Positions 44,354-53,287 of a stretch of 64,000 nt of DNA are shown piece after piece. This DNA is from Leadbetterella byssophila DSM 17132 (GTDB taxonomy: Bacteria > Bacteroidota > Bacteroidia > Cytophagales > Spirosomataceae), in NCBI RefSeq assembly GCF_000166395.1, contig NC_014655.1, positions 2,914,001 to 2,978,000 of the forward strand, read 5' to 3'. The first letter of the stretch is position 1. Every line of letters starts with the position of its first letter. The translations under genes were made by a program, and so were the position numbers. Below the pieces are notes generated by a model. The model saw only the letters and a list, made by a program, of their open reading frames with translations. It had not been told where the DNA came from and ran no database searches.

Positions 44354-45071
44354 CCTGTTTCTCTTTCTTTCTACAGCTGCATTAGCTCAGGAGCGATCCA
44401 TTTACGGTAGAGTGGTAGATAGTACAAAGCACGAAGGCATTAATAACCTCATTATTCAAAATACTCGCTCCGGTCAAATGGTTAATACCAATAGATCTGG
44501 AGATTTCTTTATCCGAGCTTCTGCCGGAGACTCTATTGTGGTCATGGATATAGGATATAACCGTGTGGGTTGTGTATATGACGGCCAAAACAGATATCCA
44601 GTGATCGCTACAAAAACTCAACCTATTATGTTGAGAGAGGTAGTGATCACGGAGAAGCGAAAAAAAGAACTTCAGGATGAAATTGACGCATTTTTAGAAA
44701 ATCCTCAGAGTGCTGGTGCCATACGGAATGAAATCTTAGGTAATGTGCTTAGTACAGAGACTACCCAACCGGGGATAGGGATTTCTATTGACGCCTTGTG
44801 GGAATTATGGAGTAAAGAAGGAAAAATGAATAGGAAAGTTGCCGACTTGAAGTATCACGATCTGAAAGCTTTCTATGCCAGTTTAAAATACAATAAGCAG
44901 GTGGTTCTCCAAGTGACGAAGATGGAGGAAGATGAACTTGATGATTTTATGAGTTTTTGCAAACCTACAGAGGATTTTATTCTAAGGGCAAATGATTATG
45001 ACCTTACCCAGAAGATTCTTCAGTGTTATCGTGAATTTAAAACTTCAAGAATCTTTAGGAAGATTCGTTAA
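44337..45071 (+). CDS. Secreted protein with carboxypeptidase-like regulatory domain
   Basis: A 244-residue protein with signal peptide MVKLFSLFLFLSTAALAQ and then a small beta-sandwich of the CarbopepD_reg type (about 20-105; YGRVVDSTKHEGINNL, MLREVVITEKR). The remainder is helical (about 110-244) with no known motif. CarbopepD_reg domains are common on Bacteroidota envelope proteins and TonB-linked proteins. Start at 44337 gives the signal peptide, an upstream in-frame start at 44316 does not. It overlaps the M14 gene by 17 nt and converges on DUF3810 with a 27-nt overlap. Confidence 0.75.
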   Translation: MVKLFSLFLFLSTAALAQERSIYGRVVDSTKHEGINNLIIQNTRSGQMVNTNRSGDFFIRASAGDSIVVMDIGYNRVGCVYDGQNRYPVIATKTQPIMLREVVITEKRKKELQDEIDAFLENPQSAGAIRNEILGNVLSTETTQPGIGISIDALWELWSKEGKMNRKVADLKYHDLKAFYASLKYNKQVVLQVTKMEEDELDDFMSFCKPTEDFILRANDYDLTQKILQCYREFKTSRIFRKIR

Positions 45072-46094
45072 TTTCCTTCTTTCAAAAATCATTAAATCTA
45101 TGACCTGATCGTAAGACATGATTCCATATTCCCTTCCATTAGCTTTCAAGAAGAGGTCATAGATGGGTGCTATTATAAATTGCTGTAAGGGGTTTCTGTA
45201 AGATTTCCATGCCAGATGATCTCTGTGAGCATCTCTATAAACAGCAGAATCTAATGTTTTGTATAAGATCTTACTGCTGGTACTGTCTACATTAGAAAGC
45301 CTTGCTAATGCCCTCCAGATGACATGATAATTTGCGGAGTATGCGGTGACGGCATCTCCACTATTCCTTCCGGCCAGCCAAGCAAGATAGTTAGCTTCGT
45401 CTTCAGAAGCGAAACCCATCTGATGTGCCATTTCATGTAGGGTTACAGCAGGTAGATCAACGTCAATATTGATCTTGTTTACGTTTGCTTCTCCGGACCA
45501 AAAGGTATATATGCCGGAAGTCCCCATATATGCCAATAGTGCGCTGCCAGTAGCTTTTTTGATAGAGGGTATCCTGTACTTTAAAAATGGCAAATTTAAG
45601 TTTTCGTAGTAAGAAGGGGCATTCTCAAAAACCTTTTCGCTTGTGATATTTTGAAGTGTATGATCAGAAAATTGTCTTCTCAAAGCATTGGTTTCCTTTA
45701 CCAAATCCTCACATAAGCTTCTTAGTTCGTCAACCGTGGGCGTTTCAGTGGAGTAGCCCAAAAGTTGGCTAACAGGCATTCTATAATAGAGTAGTCCCCA
45801 GGTTATCTGGTAAAAGAAGAGAATAGGAGCTAACCAAACCAGGATTTCCCTCAAGAATCTTTTGAATCCCAACTTCCCTTGCGAGAAAAGCTTGTAGAGT
45901 AAATATATGCCTATAAGATATATGCTGAGTAATCCGGTAGAAAACGGGAAGATAGAACTTATATGTCTTAATATAGCTGAAAGCGGTTGGAATACGTAGG
46001 GAATAAAGCTGCTTTCTATCCAAGAAGTCTTTGTTCTTAGGTAGGCATACAGTATGATTTGTAGGGGTAGGCTATAGAGGGCTATTTTTCTCAT
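45045..46094 (-). CDS. DUF3810 membrane metalloprotease-like protein
   Basis: A 349-residue protein with about three N-terminal helices and a conserved zincin-like HEMAHQMGF motif (HExxH) followed by SEDEANYLAWLAG, the hallmark of DUF3810. A metal-dependent peptidase role is suggested by this motif, but no substrate is known. The start at 46094 is preferred; a longer start at 46160 would lie inside the htrA terminator and coding end. It follows htrA on the same strand but a terminator separates them. Confidence 0.85.
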   Translation of the reverse strand: MRKIALYSLPLQIILYAYLRTKTSWIESSFIPYVFQPLSAILRHISSIFPFSTGLLSIYLIGIYLLYKLFSQGKLGFKRFLREILVWLAPILFFYQITWGLLYYRMPVSQLLGYSTETPTVDELRSLCEDLVKETNALRRQFSDHTLQNITSEKVFENAPSYYENLNLPFLKYRIPSIKKATGSALLAYMGTSGIYTFWSGEANVNKINIDVDLPAVTLHEMAHQMGFASEDEANYLAWLAGRNSGDAVTAYSANYHVIWRALARLSNVDSTSSKILYKTLDSAVYRDAHRDHLAWKSYRNPLQQFIIAPIYDLFLKANGREYGIMSYDQVIDLMIFERRKLTNLPKDS

Positions 46095-46099
46095 AGGTG

Positions 46100-46130
46100 A
46101 AAAAAAGGCTGGTATAAAGATACCAGCCTT
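46100..46130 (-). terminator. Terminator of htrA
   Basis: On the minus strand AAGGCTGGTA and TACCAGCCTT form a 10-bp stem around a 6-nt loop, followed by T7. It lies between htrA and the DUF3810 gene. Confidence 0.85.
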
Positions 46131-46135
46131 TTCTA

Positions 46136-47665
46136 TTAACGGATTGGAATTCCGTCGCAACCACGACCTCCTCCCGGATAGAATCCACAGATCAGGACTC
46201 CTTCTTCTCCGTTTTCGTATGCTTTGTTAATAATTTCTTTAACTTCCTTAGATGATTTCACTTGTTGGTTACCCACGGAAGTGATGATAAATCCTTTTTC
46301 AAAGTTGGTGTTAGTAGAAAGCAGACCTGTTTCCTTAATGTCTTTAATCTTTACACCATTACGGATGTTATATCTTTTTAGGTCGTCTGAGCTAAGGTCC
46401 TCTAACACCATTCCCATCTTACCAAATGCCGTGGAGGCTTCAGGATCCTTCTTAACTAATTCCTCTCCCCCGGAGTTATTTCTCAAGGTTACGGTATAGT
46501 CTTTTACGGATCCATTTCTATTAATGGTTAGAACCACTTTCTCTCCCGGACGTTTCCTTCCTATCAGCTCTCTAAATTTAGCTTCAGAACGCATTTCTAC
46601 ACCATCAGCTTTGACAATAACGTCCCCTTTCTTGATTCCGGCCGCTTTTGCTGCGCCATTTTCCGGAACGTTATTTACATATATACCTTCATCAAGTTTC
46701 ACGTCAAATTCACGTGCGTTCTTACTATTAAGCTCTATGGGTTCTATACCTACGTAGCCTCTTTGCACATCCCCATATTTAATGATATCAGCAGAAACCT
46801 TCTTAACAATGCCTGATGGTACGGCAAATGCGTATCCGGCATAGGATCCATTTGGTGAAGCAATCGCCGTGTTAATTCCTATTAAGTGCCCCTGAAGGTT
46901 AACTAATGCACCTCCACTGTTGCCCGGGTTAACCGCAGCATCCGTTTGGATGAAGGATTCTATAGGGCTAATGGCGTTTTGGTTCTGTTCTCTGCTAAAA
47001 GGGTTACCTCTTTGATTTCTACCTAAGATATTAATATTACGACCAATGGCAGAGATGATACCGGCGGTAACGGTTGACTCAAGGTTAAATGGGTTACCTA
47101 CGGCTAATACCCATTCACCGATTCTTACTTCGTCTGAATTACCGAAAGTGATGGCTGGAAGATTCTTTTCTTCAATTTTTATAACGGCAATGTCCGTAGA
47201 TGGGTCACTTCCGATCACTTTAGCAGTATAGGACTTCTTATTGTAAGTGATCACTTCTAGATTACTAGTGCCTTCAATCACGTGATTATTCGTGACTATA
47301 TATCCATCCTCAGAAATGATTACACCTGATCCTGAGGATTCCTGTCTTTGTTGACGTGGAGCTTCATCTTCGAAGCCAAAGAAATAATCAAAGATGGAAC
47401 CAGACCTTCTGGAGTATTGACGGGTTATTATGGACTTGATATGGACAACTGAAGGGGCTGAGGTTTCGGCCGCGTAAGTAAAATCACCGGGTTTACCTGC
47501 TGGAAAATTGGTAAAAGATACCATTCCATCTTGGCTTTTGGATTCAGCGGTTTTAAACTCTACGTCTTTTGCAACGTATTTGTTGTATGCTTTAACCCCC
47601 ACTAAGGTCAATAGAGTAGACATTACCGCGATAAGTACTGTCTTTAAGTTATTGCTTAATTTCAT
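46136..47665 (-). CDS. Periplasmic serine protease HtrA/DegP-like
   Basis: A 509-residue protease with an N-terminal membrane/signal segment (about 8-26), a trypsin-like domain with the catalytic triad His128 (VTNNHVIEG), Asp158 (STDIAVIK) and Ser250 (NPGNSGGALV), and two PDZ domains after about 300 (GIYVNNVPENGAAKAAGIKK is the first). It degrades misfolded envelope proteins. The C-terminus ends in an uncommon Gly/Cys-rich tail (GFYPGGGRGCDGIPIR). The start at 47665 is preferred to 47725. A perfect -7 element lies 72 nt upstream. Hsp20 is the next gene upstream on the same strand. Confidence 0.94.
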   Translation of the reverse strand: MKLSNNLKTVLIAVMSTLLTLVGVKAYNKYVAKDVEFKTAESKSQDGMVSFTNFPAGKPGDFTYAAETSAPSVVHIKSIITRQYSRRSGSIFDYFFGFEDEAPRQQRQESSGSGVIISEDGYIVTNNHVIEGTSNLEVITYNKKSYTAKVIGSDPSTDIAVIKIEEKNLPAITFGNSDEVRIGEWVLAVGNPFNLESTVTAGIISAIGRNINILGRNQRGNPFSREQNQNAISPIESFIQTDAAVNPGNSGGALVNLQGHLIGINTAIASPNGSYAGYAFAVPSGIVKKVSADIIKYGDVQRGYVGIEPIELNSKNAREFDVKLDEGIYVNNVPENGAAKAAGIKKGDVIVKADGVEMRSEAKFRELIGRKRPGEKVVLTINRNGSVKDYTVTLRNNSGGEELVKKDPEASTAFGKMGMVLEDLSSDDLKRYNIRNGVKIKDIKETGLLSTNTNFEKGFIITSVGNQQVKSSKEVKEIINKAYENGEEGVLICGFYPGGGRGCDGIPIR

Positions 47666-47736
47666 AATATTTAGTGCTTTGAGGTAACTTTTAAAGGTGT
47701 AAATTATGGTTTTTACTGTCCACACGAATAGTTAAC

Positions 47737-47745
47737 GCAAATCTA
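47737..47745 (-). promoter_or_regulatory. -7 element of htrA
   Basis: GCAAATCTA on the plus strand is TAGATTTGC on the minus strand, an exact TAnnTTTGC, 72 nt before the htrA start. Confidence 0.5.
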
Positions 47746-47792
47746 TCACAGAAAATGTATAGGGTATTAAAGTCGTTAACAATTTTTAACGT

Positions 47793-47822
47793 AAAAGGCC
47801 TGGCCAGTTAGGCCAGGCTTTT
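47793..47822 (-). terminator. Terminator of hsp20
   Basis: AAAAGGCCTGGCC and GGCCAGGCTTTT form a near-perfect stem around AGTTA. It has T on both strands and directly follows the Hsp20 stop. Confidence 0.8.
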
Positions 47823-47825
47823 GAC

Positions 47826-48209
47826 TTATTGTATCGCGATTAAACGCGGCTCTTTGGGTTTAGCTTCTTCCAATTTTGGAAGAGTTAGAACTAAGATGCC
47901 GTTATCGTATTGTGCGGTAATATTTTCTGAATCCACAGTTTTAGGTAGTCGGAAAGACCTTTGGAAAGAAATAGAAGTAAATTCCTTTCTTAGATATTTC
48001 TTCTCTTCTGTGGCAGATTCTTTTTTAGAAGAGATAGTTAATAAACGATCTTGAACTTCTATTTTAAACTCGTCTTTGCTAAAACCAGGGATAGCTAATT
48101 CTATTTCAAACCCGTTTTCACTTTCGCTAATATTAGCAGAAGGAGTGATAGCAGGAGTATTGAAAATCTCATTAAATAAGGAGTCGTAATTTCTAACCAG
48201 CGTTTTCAT
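47826..48209 (-). CDS. Small heat-shock protein, Hsp20 family
   Basis: A 127-residue chaperone that holds unfolding proteins for refolding. The alpha-crystallin domain spans about 20-120 (ENGFEIELAIPGFSKDEFKIEV, cut here to its key part ELAIPGFSKDEF, and the I-x-I-like DNGILVLTLPK), with a short N-arm LFNEIFNTPAI. No housekeeping -7 element is visible upstream, but a 21-bp palindrome is found at 48260-48280. Together with htrA it suggests an envelope/protein-folding stress set. Confidence 0.94.
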   Translation of the reverse strand: MKTLVRNYDSLFNEIFNTPAITPSANISESENGFEIELAIPGFSKDEFKIEVQDRLLTISSKKESATEEKKYLRKEFTSISFQRSFRLPKTVDSENITAQYDNGILVLTLPKLEEAKPKEPRLIAIQ

Positions 48210-48259
48210 ATTGATTCTTGTTTAAGTTTTGTACTCCATAGATCAAAGCTGATACCAAT

Positions 48260-48280
48260 CCAATTTGTAAGACAAATTGG
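48260..48280. promoter_or_regulatory. Inverted repeat in the hsp20 control region
   Basis: CCAATTTG-N5-CAAATTGG is a perfect 8-bp inverted repeat, 51 nt from the hsp20 start and 132 nt from the divergent gene at 48412. It is not a CIRCE element. It could be an operator or part of an RNA hairpin. Confidence 0.45.
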
Positions 48281-48411
48281 CATCTTTGGCATTATAAAGG
48301 AAACGGAAGCATGTCAAATCGGCAGGGTTTTGCGGGCTGGAGGTGTAAAAGTGTCGCTTAAGAATCTTTTTGAATGGAAATTCGTTTTCCTTTCGAATAA
48401 ATAATATAGCT

Positions 48412-48906
48412 ATGTATATATCATTTGATGAGTTACCGGGCAATGCCAGGATATGGTGGTATCAGGCAGATAGAAATTTAAGTCCTTCGGAAATAGAAAT
48501 CCTAGATAGTCAGTTAAGGTCAAATATGGACAATTGGCTTACGCATGGTATGCCCATGAAAGGATCATTTACTATATTATTTGATAGAGTAATTCTGATA
48601 GGTGCAGATACTGACTTTCAGAGTCCTTCGGGCTGCTCCATAGATAGTTCCACTCGTTGGTTGAAGGATTTGGGGGCTCAGCTGGGTCTTCAGTTGTTTG
48701 ACAGGTCAATTGGATATTTTAAAGACGATGAATTGAATTTTATTTCGTTTTTTGATGCTAAAAAAGTGATTCAAGAGGGTCATATACAGTCAGATACCAA
48801 AATCTTAAATACTCAGATTTCCAGTAAGGATGATGTAGACACTCGCCTTACAATACCGGCAAGTGAGACATTTTTGAAGCGTTATTTTGAAAAGGTTACT
48901 TTATAA
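48412..48906 (+). CDS. Conserved Bacteroidota protein of unknown function
   Basis: A 164-residue cytosolic protein that I recognise as a lineage-conserved family opening MYISFDELPGNARIWWYQADR. Homologues are often labelled ABC transporter ATPase, but no Walker A or B motif can be seen here, so that label should not be used. The rest is a mixed alpha/beta fold. The start at 48412 is preferred to 48370 (TTG). It is divergent from hsp20. Confidence 0.8.
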   Translation: MYISFDELPGNARIWWYQADRNLSPSEIEILDSQLRSNMDNWLTHGMPMKGSFTILFDRVILIGADTDFQSPSGCSIDSSTRWLKDLGAQLGLQLFDRSIGYFKDDELNFISFFDAKKVIQEGHIQSDTKILNTQISSKDDVDTRLTIPASETFLKRYFEKVTL

Positions 48907-48995
48907 TTTTTACAGAGCTTAGATAAAATTAATTTTCTTTCCTAATGGTATTATTTCGAGTCTTTGCATAACTTTAGTATTATTTAACCTTTTTA

Positions 48996-50150
48996 ATGAC
49001 TGACAGTTTAAATTTTAGTTTATCCGAAGAACATAAAAGTATAAAAGAGGCTGCAAGAGATTTTGCACAAACCGTTTTGTTGCCAGGAGTTATAGAACGG
49101 GATATTGCTTGCAGTTTTCCTAAAGAGGAAGTAAAGAAATTAGGAGAGTTAGGATTTTTAGGCATGATGGTGGATCCCCAATATGGTGGATCAGGTTTAG
49201 ATACCCTTAGCTACGTAATTGCCATGGAAGAGATAGCTAAGGTGGATGCTTCTGTGGCAGTAGTGATGTCTGTAAATAATTCCTTGGTATGTTATGGTTT
49301 GGATAAATACGGTAGTCCGGAACAAAAGGAGAAGTATTTAAAGCCACTTGCGTCTGGTGAGATCATTGGGGCCTTTTGTTTATCTGAGCCAGAAGCCGGA
49401 TCTGATGCTACTTCGCAGAGAACTAGCGCTGAGGATAAAGGAGATTTCTATTTAGTAAATGGTATAAAAAACTGGATCACCAATGGGAATTCTGCCAGTG
49501 TTTATTTGGTCATTGCTCAAACCCATGCTGAATTGAGGCATAAAGGCATCAATGCCTTGATCGTGGAAAAAGGGCAAGAAGGATTTCTGGTGGGTAAGAA
49601 AGAGGATAAGTTGGGTATCCGTGCATCAGACACTCATTCTTTGAATTTTAATGATGTTAAGGTCCCAAAAGACAGAAGGATAGGGGAAGATGGGTTTGGT
49701 TTTAAGTTTGCCATGTCTACTTTGAATGGAGGTAGAATAGGGATAGCCGCTCAAGCATTGGGGATAGCCGCCGGAGCTTATGAGTTGGCCCTAAAGTACT
49801 CTAAGGAAAGGAAAGCTTTTGGTAAGCCTATATCTGAACATCAGGCTATACAATTTAAATTGGCTGAGATGCATGCCAAGATCCAAGCTGCCAGATGGAT
49901 GGTCTATAAAGCAGCTTGGGACAAGGATCAGGGGAATAGTTATATTGAATCTGCTGCCATGGCGAAATGGTATGCTTCTGAAGTTGCTATGTGGGCCACG
50001 ACAGAGGCTGTTCAAATTCACGGAGGGTATGGTTATGTGCGCGAATATCATGTGGAAAGAATGATGAGAGATGCTAAAATCACCCAGATTTATGAAGGAA
50101 CTTCGGAGATTCAGAAGCTGGTAATAGCTAGAGAGATTCTGAAATTATAA
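48996..50150 (+). CDS. Acyl-CoA dehydrogenase
   Basis: A 384-residue FAD enzyme of the ACAD superfamily. The N-terminal helical domain holds FCLSEPEAGSDATSQRTSA and WITNGNSASVYLVIA, the signature regions; the C-terminal domain ends with the catalytic-base segment YEGTSEIQKLVIAREIL. The short-chain/butyryl-CoA type is likely from length and the position of the base. It introduces a trans double bond in fatty acyl-CoA and passes electrons to ETF. No other fatty-acid gene is adjacent. Start at 48996 is the first ATG after a weak promoter-like segment. Confidence 0.94.
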   Translation: MTDSLNFSLSEEHKSIKEAARDFAQTVLLPGVIERDIACSFPKEEVKKLGELGFLGMMVDPQYGGSGLDTLSYVIAMEEIAKVDASVAVVMSVNNSLVCYGLDKYGSPEQKEKYLKPLASGEIIGAFCLSEPEAGSDATSQRTSAEDKGDFYLVNGIKNWITNGNSASVYLVIAQTHAELRHKGINALIVEKGQEGFLVGKKEDKLGIRASDTHSLNFNDVKVPKDRRIGEDGFGFKFAMSTLNGGRIGIAAQALGIAAGAYELALKYSKERKAFGKPISEHQAIQFKLAEMHAKIQAARWMVYKAAWDKDQGNSYIESAAMAKWYASEVAMWATTEAVQIHGGYGYVREYHVERMMRDAKITQIYEGTSEIQKLVIAREILKL

Positions 50151-50333
50151 ATTAAATGATGTTTAGAATTTTAGTTTTTTTGAACTAAAATGTTGAAGAA
50201 AATATAGTTAGGCCTATAATTACTTTTTTCTATAACGAGAAAATACAATTTTTTATCAGGGGAAAGTGAATATAAGCCAATAGATTGTACTATTTTTACG
50301 GGGTTTTTCATTCCCGGTTTATAACATTTACAT

Positions 50334-51254
50334 ATGGAAGATTATAACAAAATAATTGAATCCTTAGGTGTTAAATTTGGAAAGGCTAGACATATTAATA
50401 TTCTGCAGCCTATTCAAATTAAAAACTTTTACGATGTAGAGAACACCCTTTTGGTTCTGTATAACGGCGATGTCAAGATTGAAAGCGTAGAGGAGAAGGT
50501 GATGGCCGGAGATATTCTTTTCATTCCGGGAGGTAAACCTTGTACCATCACGTATGGAACAGGAGAGGCTAAGCCGGTAACTTACGAAGAGTTCATGACT
50601 CAGCGTGAAGTTTACTTTGAGCCTATGACGGACCCAGCGGAAATTGGCATAGTAAAGAATTCATTCGGTTTAGTGGCTTTTGAAGCTAAAGTCTTTGATT
50701 CCGTGAATTTCTTCTCTTCCTTGGATATACCACCTTTCTTTATCCCTCAAAACACAAAGTTGGCAAACTTGATCAAAGAGATCTTGATTGAAGATTTTAC
50801 AGATCAACCGGGTAGAGGAAGAGTCATTTCTATAAAGACGGAAGAGGCTGTTATTGAATTGATCCGTCACATCTTAAGGAATCAGTTGTTTGTAGAACAA
50901 TTAGCTACAAATAGCACCTATTTCAAGGATCCTCGATTGATAGATATCTTCACCTACATTAAGAATAATCTGGCCGGTGATTTGTCGAACAAGCAGCTGG
51001 CAAACGTGGCGAATGTATCTGAAGACTATGTTGGTCAATATTTTAAAATTCTTACCGGTATAAATCCACAGGATTATATTGAGTACCAAAGAATGGAAGA
51101 GGCAGTGAATCTACTTAGAACTACCAAGAAGAGCATCAGAGCTATTGGAGCGGAAGTGGGTTATAAAGACACCGCCTATTTCTGTAGGAGATTCAAAATG
51201 ATGTTTGGTATTCCGGCAGGAAAGATGAGAAGAAGAGATTCTCTAATGATATAG
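50334..51254 (+). CDS. AraC-family transcriptional regulator
   Basis: A 306-residue regulator. The N-terminal half looks cupin-like (DILFIPGGKPCTITYG near 64-79), typical of ligand-sensing AraC members. The C-terminal AraC domain (about 205-300) has two helix-turn-helix units, SNKQLANVANVSEDYVGQYF and TTKKSIRAIGAEVGYKDTAYF cut to its core RAIGAEVGYKDTAYF. A near-consensus TATTTTTA lies upstream (about 50290). Neighbouring target genes are not obvious. The stop is followed by a hairpin shared with nadC. Confidence 0.92.
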   Translation: MEDYNKIIESLGVKFGKARHINILQPIQIKNFYDVENTLLVLYNGDVKIESVEEKVMAGDILFIPGGKPCTITYGTGEAKPVTYEEFMTQREVYFEPMTDPAEIGIVKNSFGLVAFEAKVFDSVNFFSSLDIPPFFIPQNTKLANLIKEILIEDFTDQPGRGRVISIKTEEAVIELIRHILRNQLFVEQLATNSTYFKDPRLIDIFTYIKNNLAGDLSNKQLANVANVSEDYVGQYFKILTGINPQDYIEYQRMEEAVNLLRTTKKSIRAIGAEVGYKDTAYFCRRFKMMFGIPAGKMRRRDSLMI

Positions 51255-51258
51255 AAGA

Positions 51259-51289
51259 AAGGCCATCTGAGAAGATGGCCTTATTTTAT
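51259..51289 (+). terminator. Terminator of the AraC gene
   Basis: AAGGCCATCT and AGATGGCCTT form a 10-bp stem with GAGA loop, followed by ATTTTAT. Its right arm overlaps the stop codon of the convergent nadC gene. Confidence 0.75.
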
Positions 51290-52132
51290 GGCTTTTAGGC
51301 TTAAGTCAAGACTTTTTACAGAGTGGGTTAAATATCCCATAGATACGTAATCTACACCCGTTTCGGCATATTCTCTTACATTCTCAGGAGTGATCCCTCC
51401 AGATGCCTCAACCGGGAATCTGCCATCTATTATTTGAAGGGCTTCTCGGATTTGTCCGTAGTTAAAGTTATCAAGCATAATTCTCACAACACCCCCTACT
51501 TCCAGCACTTGCTTTAGCTCGTCTAGGTTTCGGACCTCAATTTCTATATCCAGCTTTAGTCCTTTTTCCTTCACATAGTTTTGGGCAGCTTGTAAAGCTT
51601 CTTTGATGCCTCCGGCATAATCTACATGATTATCTTTGATCAGTATCATGTCAAATAAACCGAATCTATGGTTGACTCCACCGCCAATTTGTACCGCCCA
51701 TTTCTCTAATAAACGGATTCCCGGCGTGGTTTTTCGAGTATCTAAGACTTTACAATTAGTACCTTCTAAACGGTCTACAATGGATTTGGTAACCGTTGCT
51801 ATCCCGCTCATTCTCTGCATGCAGTTCAGTACAAGTCGTTCTGCTGTTAATATGGAACGATCCGGACCTTCCACATATAAAGCTATGTCGCCAGGTTTGA
51901 TAGGTGAACCGTCTTTTAGTAAGACTTCAACTTTCAGTCGAGGGTCAACCGTCTTGAAAATTAATTCCGCTAGTTCTACGCCAGCTAATATACCTGTATC
52001 TTTTACTAGTAGCTTGGCCTTGCCTATAGCATCTGCAGGTACGGTAGATAAAGAAGTGTGGTCACCCTCTCTAACGTCTTCTTCTAGAGCAAGGTTTATA
52101 AACTTTAAAAGGTCTTCTTGGTTAATCATCAT
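51281..52132 (-). CDS. nadC: Nicotinate-nucleotide pyrophosphorylase (carboxylating)
   Basis: A 283-residue quinolinate phosphoribosyltransferase that converts quinolinate and PRPP to nicotinate mononucleotide in de novo NAD synthesis. Recognised by EEDVREGDHTSLSTVP, the ERLVLNCMQRMSGIAT segment, DTRKTTPGIR, IGGGVNHRFGLFDMILIKDNH cut to GGGVNHRFGLFDMILIKD, and EASGGITPENV. It is the last gene of a minus-strand operon; its start overlaps the upstream transferase by 11 nt. Confidence 0.97.
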   Translation of the reverse strand: MMINQEDLLKFINLALEEDVREGDHTSLSTVPADAIGKAKLLVKDTGILAGVELAELIFKTVDPRLKVEVLLKDGSPIKPGDIALYVEGPDRSILTAERLVLNCMQRMSGIATVTKSIVDRLEGTNCKVLDTRKTTPGIRLLEKWAVQIGGGVNHRFGLFDMILIKDNHVDYAGGIKEALQAAQNYVKEKGLKLDIEIEVRNLDELKQVLEVGGVVRIMLDNFNYGQIREALQIIDGRFPVEASGGITPENVREYAETGVDYVSMGYLTHSVKSLDLSLKAIK

Positions 52133-52859
52133 TGCGTTTGAAACTTTTAAAAAGACTCCAGATCTTCATCATGATCACGCCGAATACCGCTTCTTTGAAG
52201 ATCTTGGTTGACATTTTCGACTGTCCTTTGGTTCTGTCAGTAAATACAATAGGAACTTCTATAAGTTTGAATTTATAAAGATAGGCGTTAAACTTCATCT
52301 CAATCTGAAATGCATAACCTACAAACTGAATTTTATCTAGAGGGATGGTTTGAAGTACTTTTCTGGAGTAGCAAATAAACCCGCCCGTAGGGTCCATAAC
52401 CGGCATACGCGTGATCATACGAACATAAATGCCGGCAAAGTAGGACATGAGTACTCTACTCATCGGCCAGTTGATTACGTTAACCCCTTTTATATACCTA
52501 GAACCTATGGCTACGTCATTCCCTTCGTCCCTACAAGCATGAAGAAGACGGACAAGGTCTTTTGGATTATGTGAAAAGTCTGCGTCCATTTCAAAGATAT
52601 AGGAGTAGTCTCTAGCTAAGGCCCATTTGAATCCGTGGATATAGGCAGTACCAAGACCTAATTTACCTTTTCTTTCTTCCAAATGTAAGCGTCCGCTGTA
52701 TTCTTCTTGAAGATTTTTTACGATCTGGGCTGTACCATCAGGTGAGCCATCATCAACTATCAATACATCAAAGGCTTCCGGAAGCGAAAATACCGCTTTG
52801 ATAATGCTTTCAATGTTTTCGTATTCGTTATAGGTGGGAATGATGACCAGGTTCTTCAT
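52122..52859 (-). CDS. GT2 glycosyltransferase, dolichyl-phosphate-mannose-synthase-like
   Basis: A 245-residue GT2 enzyme with LVIIPTYNEYENIESII, VDDGSPDGTA, EMDADFSHNP and YAFQIEMKF, matching polyprenol-phosphate mannosyltransferases. Family members load a sugar (usually mannose) onto polyprenol phosphate for later transfer outside the cytoplasm. No C-terminal membrane domain is present. Sits between DUF4296 and nadC in one operon, with 4-nt and 11-nt overlaps, an arrangement often seen in Bacteroidota. Confidence 0.9.
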   Translation of the reverse strand: MKNLVIIPTYNEYENIESIIKAVFSLPEAFDVLIVDDGSPDGTAQIVKNLQEEYSGRLHLEERKGKLGLGTAYIHGFKWALARDYSYIFEMDADFSHNPKDLVRLLHACRDEGNDVAIGSRYIKGVNVINWPMSRVLMSYFAGIYVRMITRMPVMDPTGGFICYSRKVLQTIPLDKIQFVGYAFQIEMKFNAYLYKFKLIEVPIVFTDRTKGQSKMSTKIFKEAVFGVIMMKIWSLFKSFKRNDD

Positions 52860-53218
52860 TTCACGGCTTCTAATTTTTGTTCGGGTTCTTTCTCGGCCTC
52901 ATCTAATTTTTTTGTGGCAGCATTCAGGATGTTTAACATCTTCTTCTTGTTCTGTAAGTAATAGTCGTAACTTTCATAATAGGTAGTAGAGTCTATGCCG
53001 TGCTTTTCAAAGACCTTGTTCTGTAGATAACGGTAAGCCACCTTTGTAGAGTCTGAGGTACGAAGGAAAAAATGATCTACCTTGCTTTCTAATACCTTCA
53101 GCTCAAAGATAATTTCACTCATCTCTTTTTCGCTCACAAGTTTAGAGGGCCCGGAATCACATCCCGCTAAGGAGATTAGTAAAATAATTGCTATTTTTAT
53201 ACCCCTGTTTCTCACCAA
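52856..53218 (-). CDS. DUF4296 lipoprotein
   Basis: A 120-residue lipoprotein with signal peptide ending LISLAGC, so it is membrane anchored by lipid at Cys20. The conserved helical body (MSEIIFELKVLESKVD, FEKHGIDSTTYYESYDYY) defines DUF4296, a Bacteroidota family of unknown role. First gene of the operon with the GT2 and nadC. A perfect minus-strand -7 element sits at 53235-53243. Confidence 0.88.
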   Translation of the reverse strand: MVRNRGIKIAIILLISLAGCDSGPSKLVSEKEMSEIIFELKVLESKVDHFFLRTSDSTKVAYRYLQNKVFEKHGIDSTTYYESYDYYLQNKKKMLNILNAATKKLDEAEKEPEQKLEAVK

Positions 53219-53234
53219 AAGGCTGTTCTTTTTT

Positions 53235-53243
53235 GCAAATTTA
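53235..53243 (-). promoter_or_regulatory. -7 element of the DUF4296-GT2-nadC operon
   Basis: GCAAATTTA on the plus strand reads TAAATTTGC on the minus strand, an exact TAnnTTTGC, 17 nt before the DUF4296 start. Confidence 0.55.
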
Positions 53244-53287
53244 CGCAGAGTAAGGCGGAATAGGTGCTACATTATCTGTAATATTCC

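Noticed and set aside
48412-48906. ABC transporter ATPase label
   Set aside because: No Walker A, Walker B or signature motif in the sequence.
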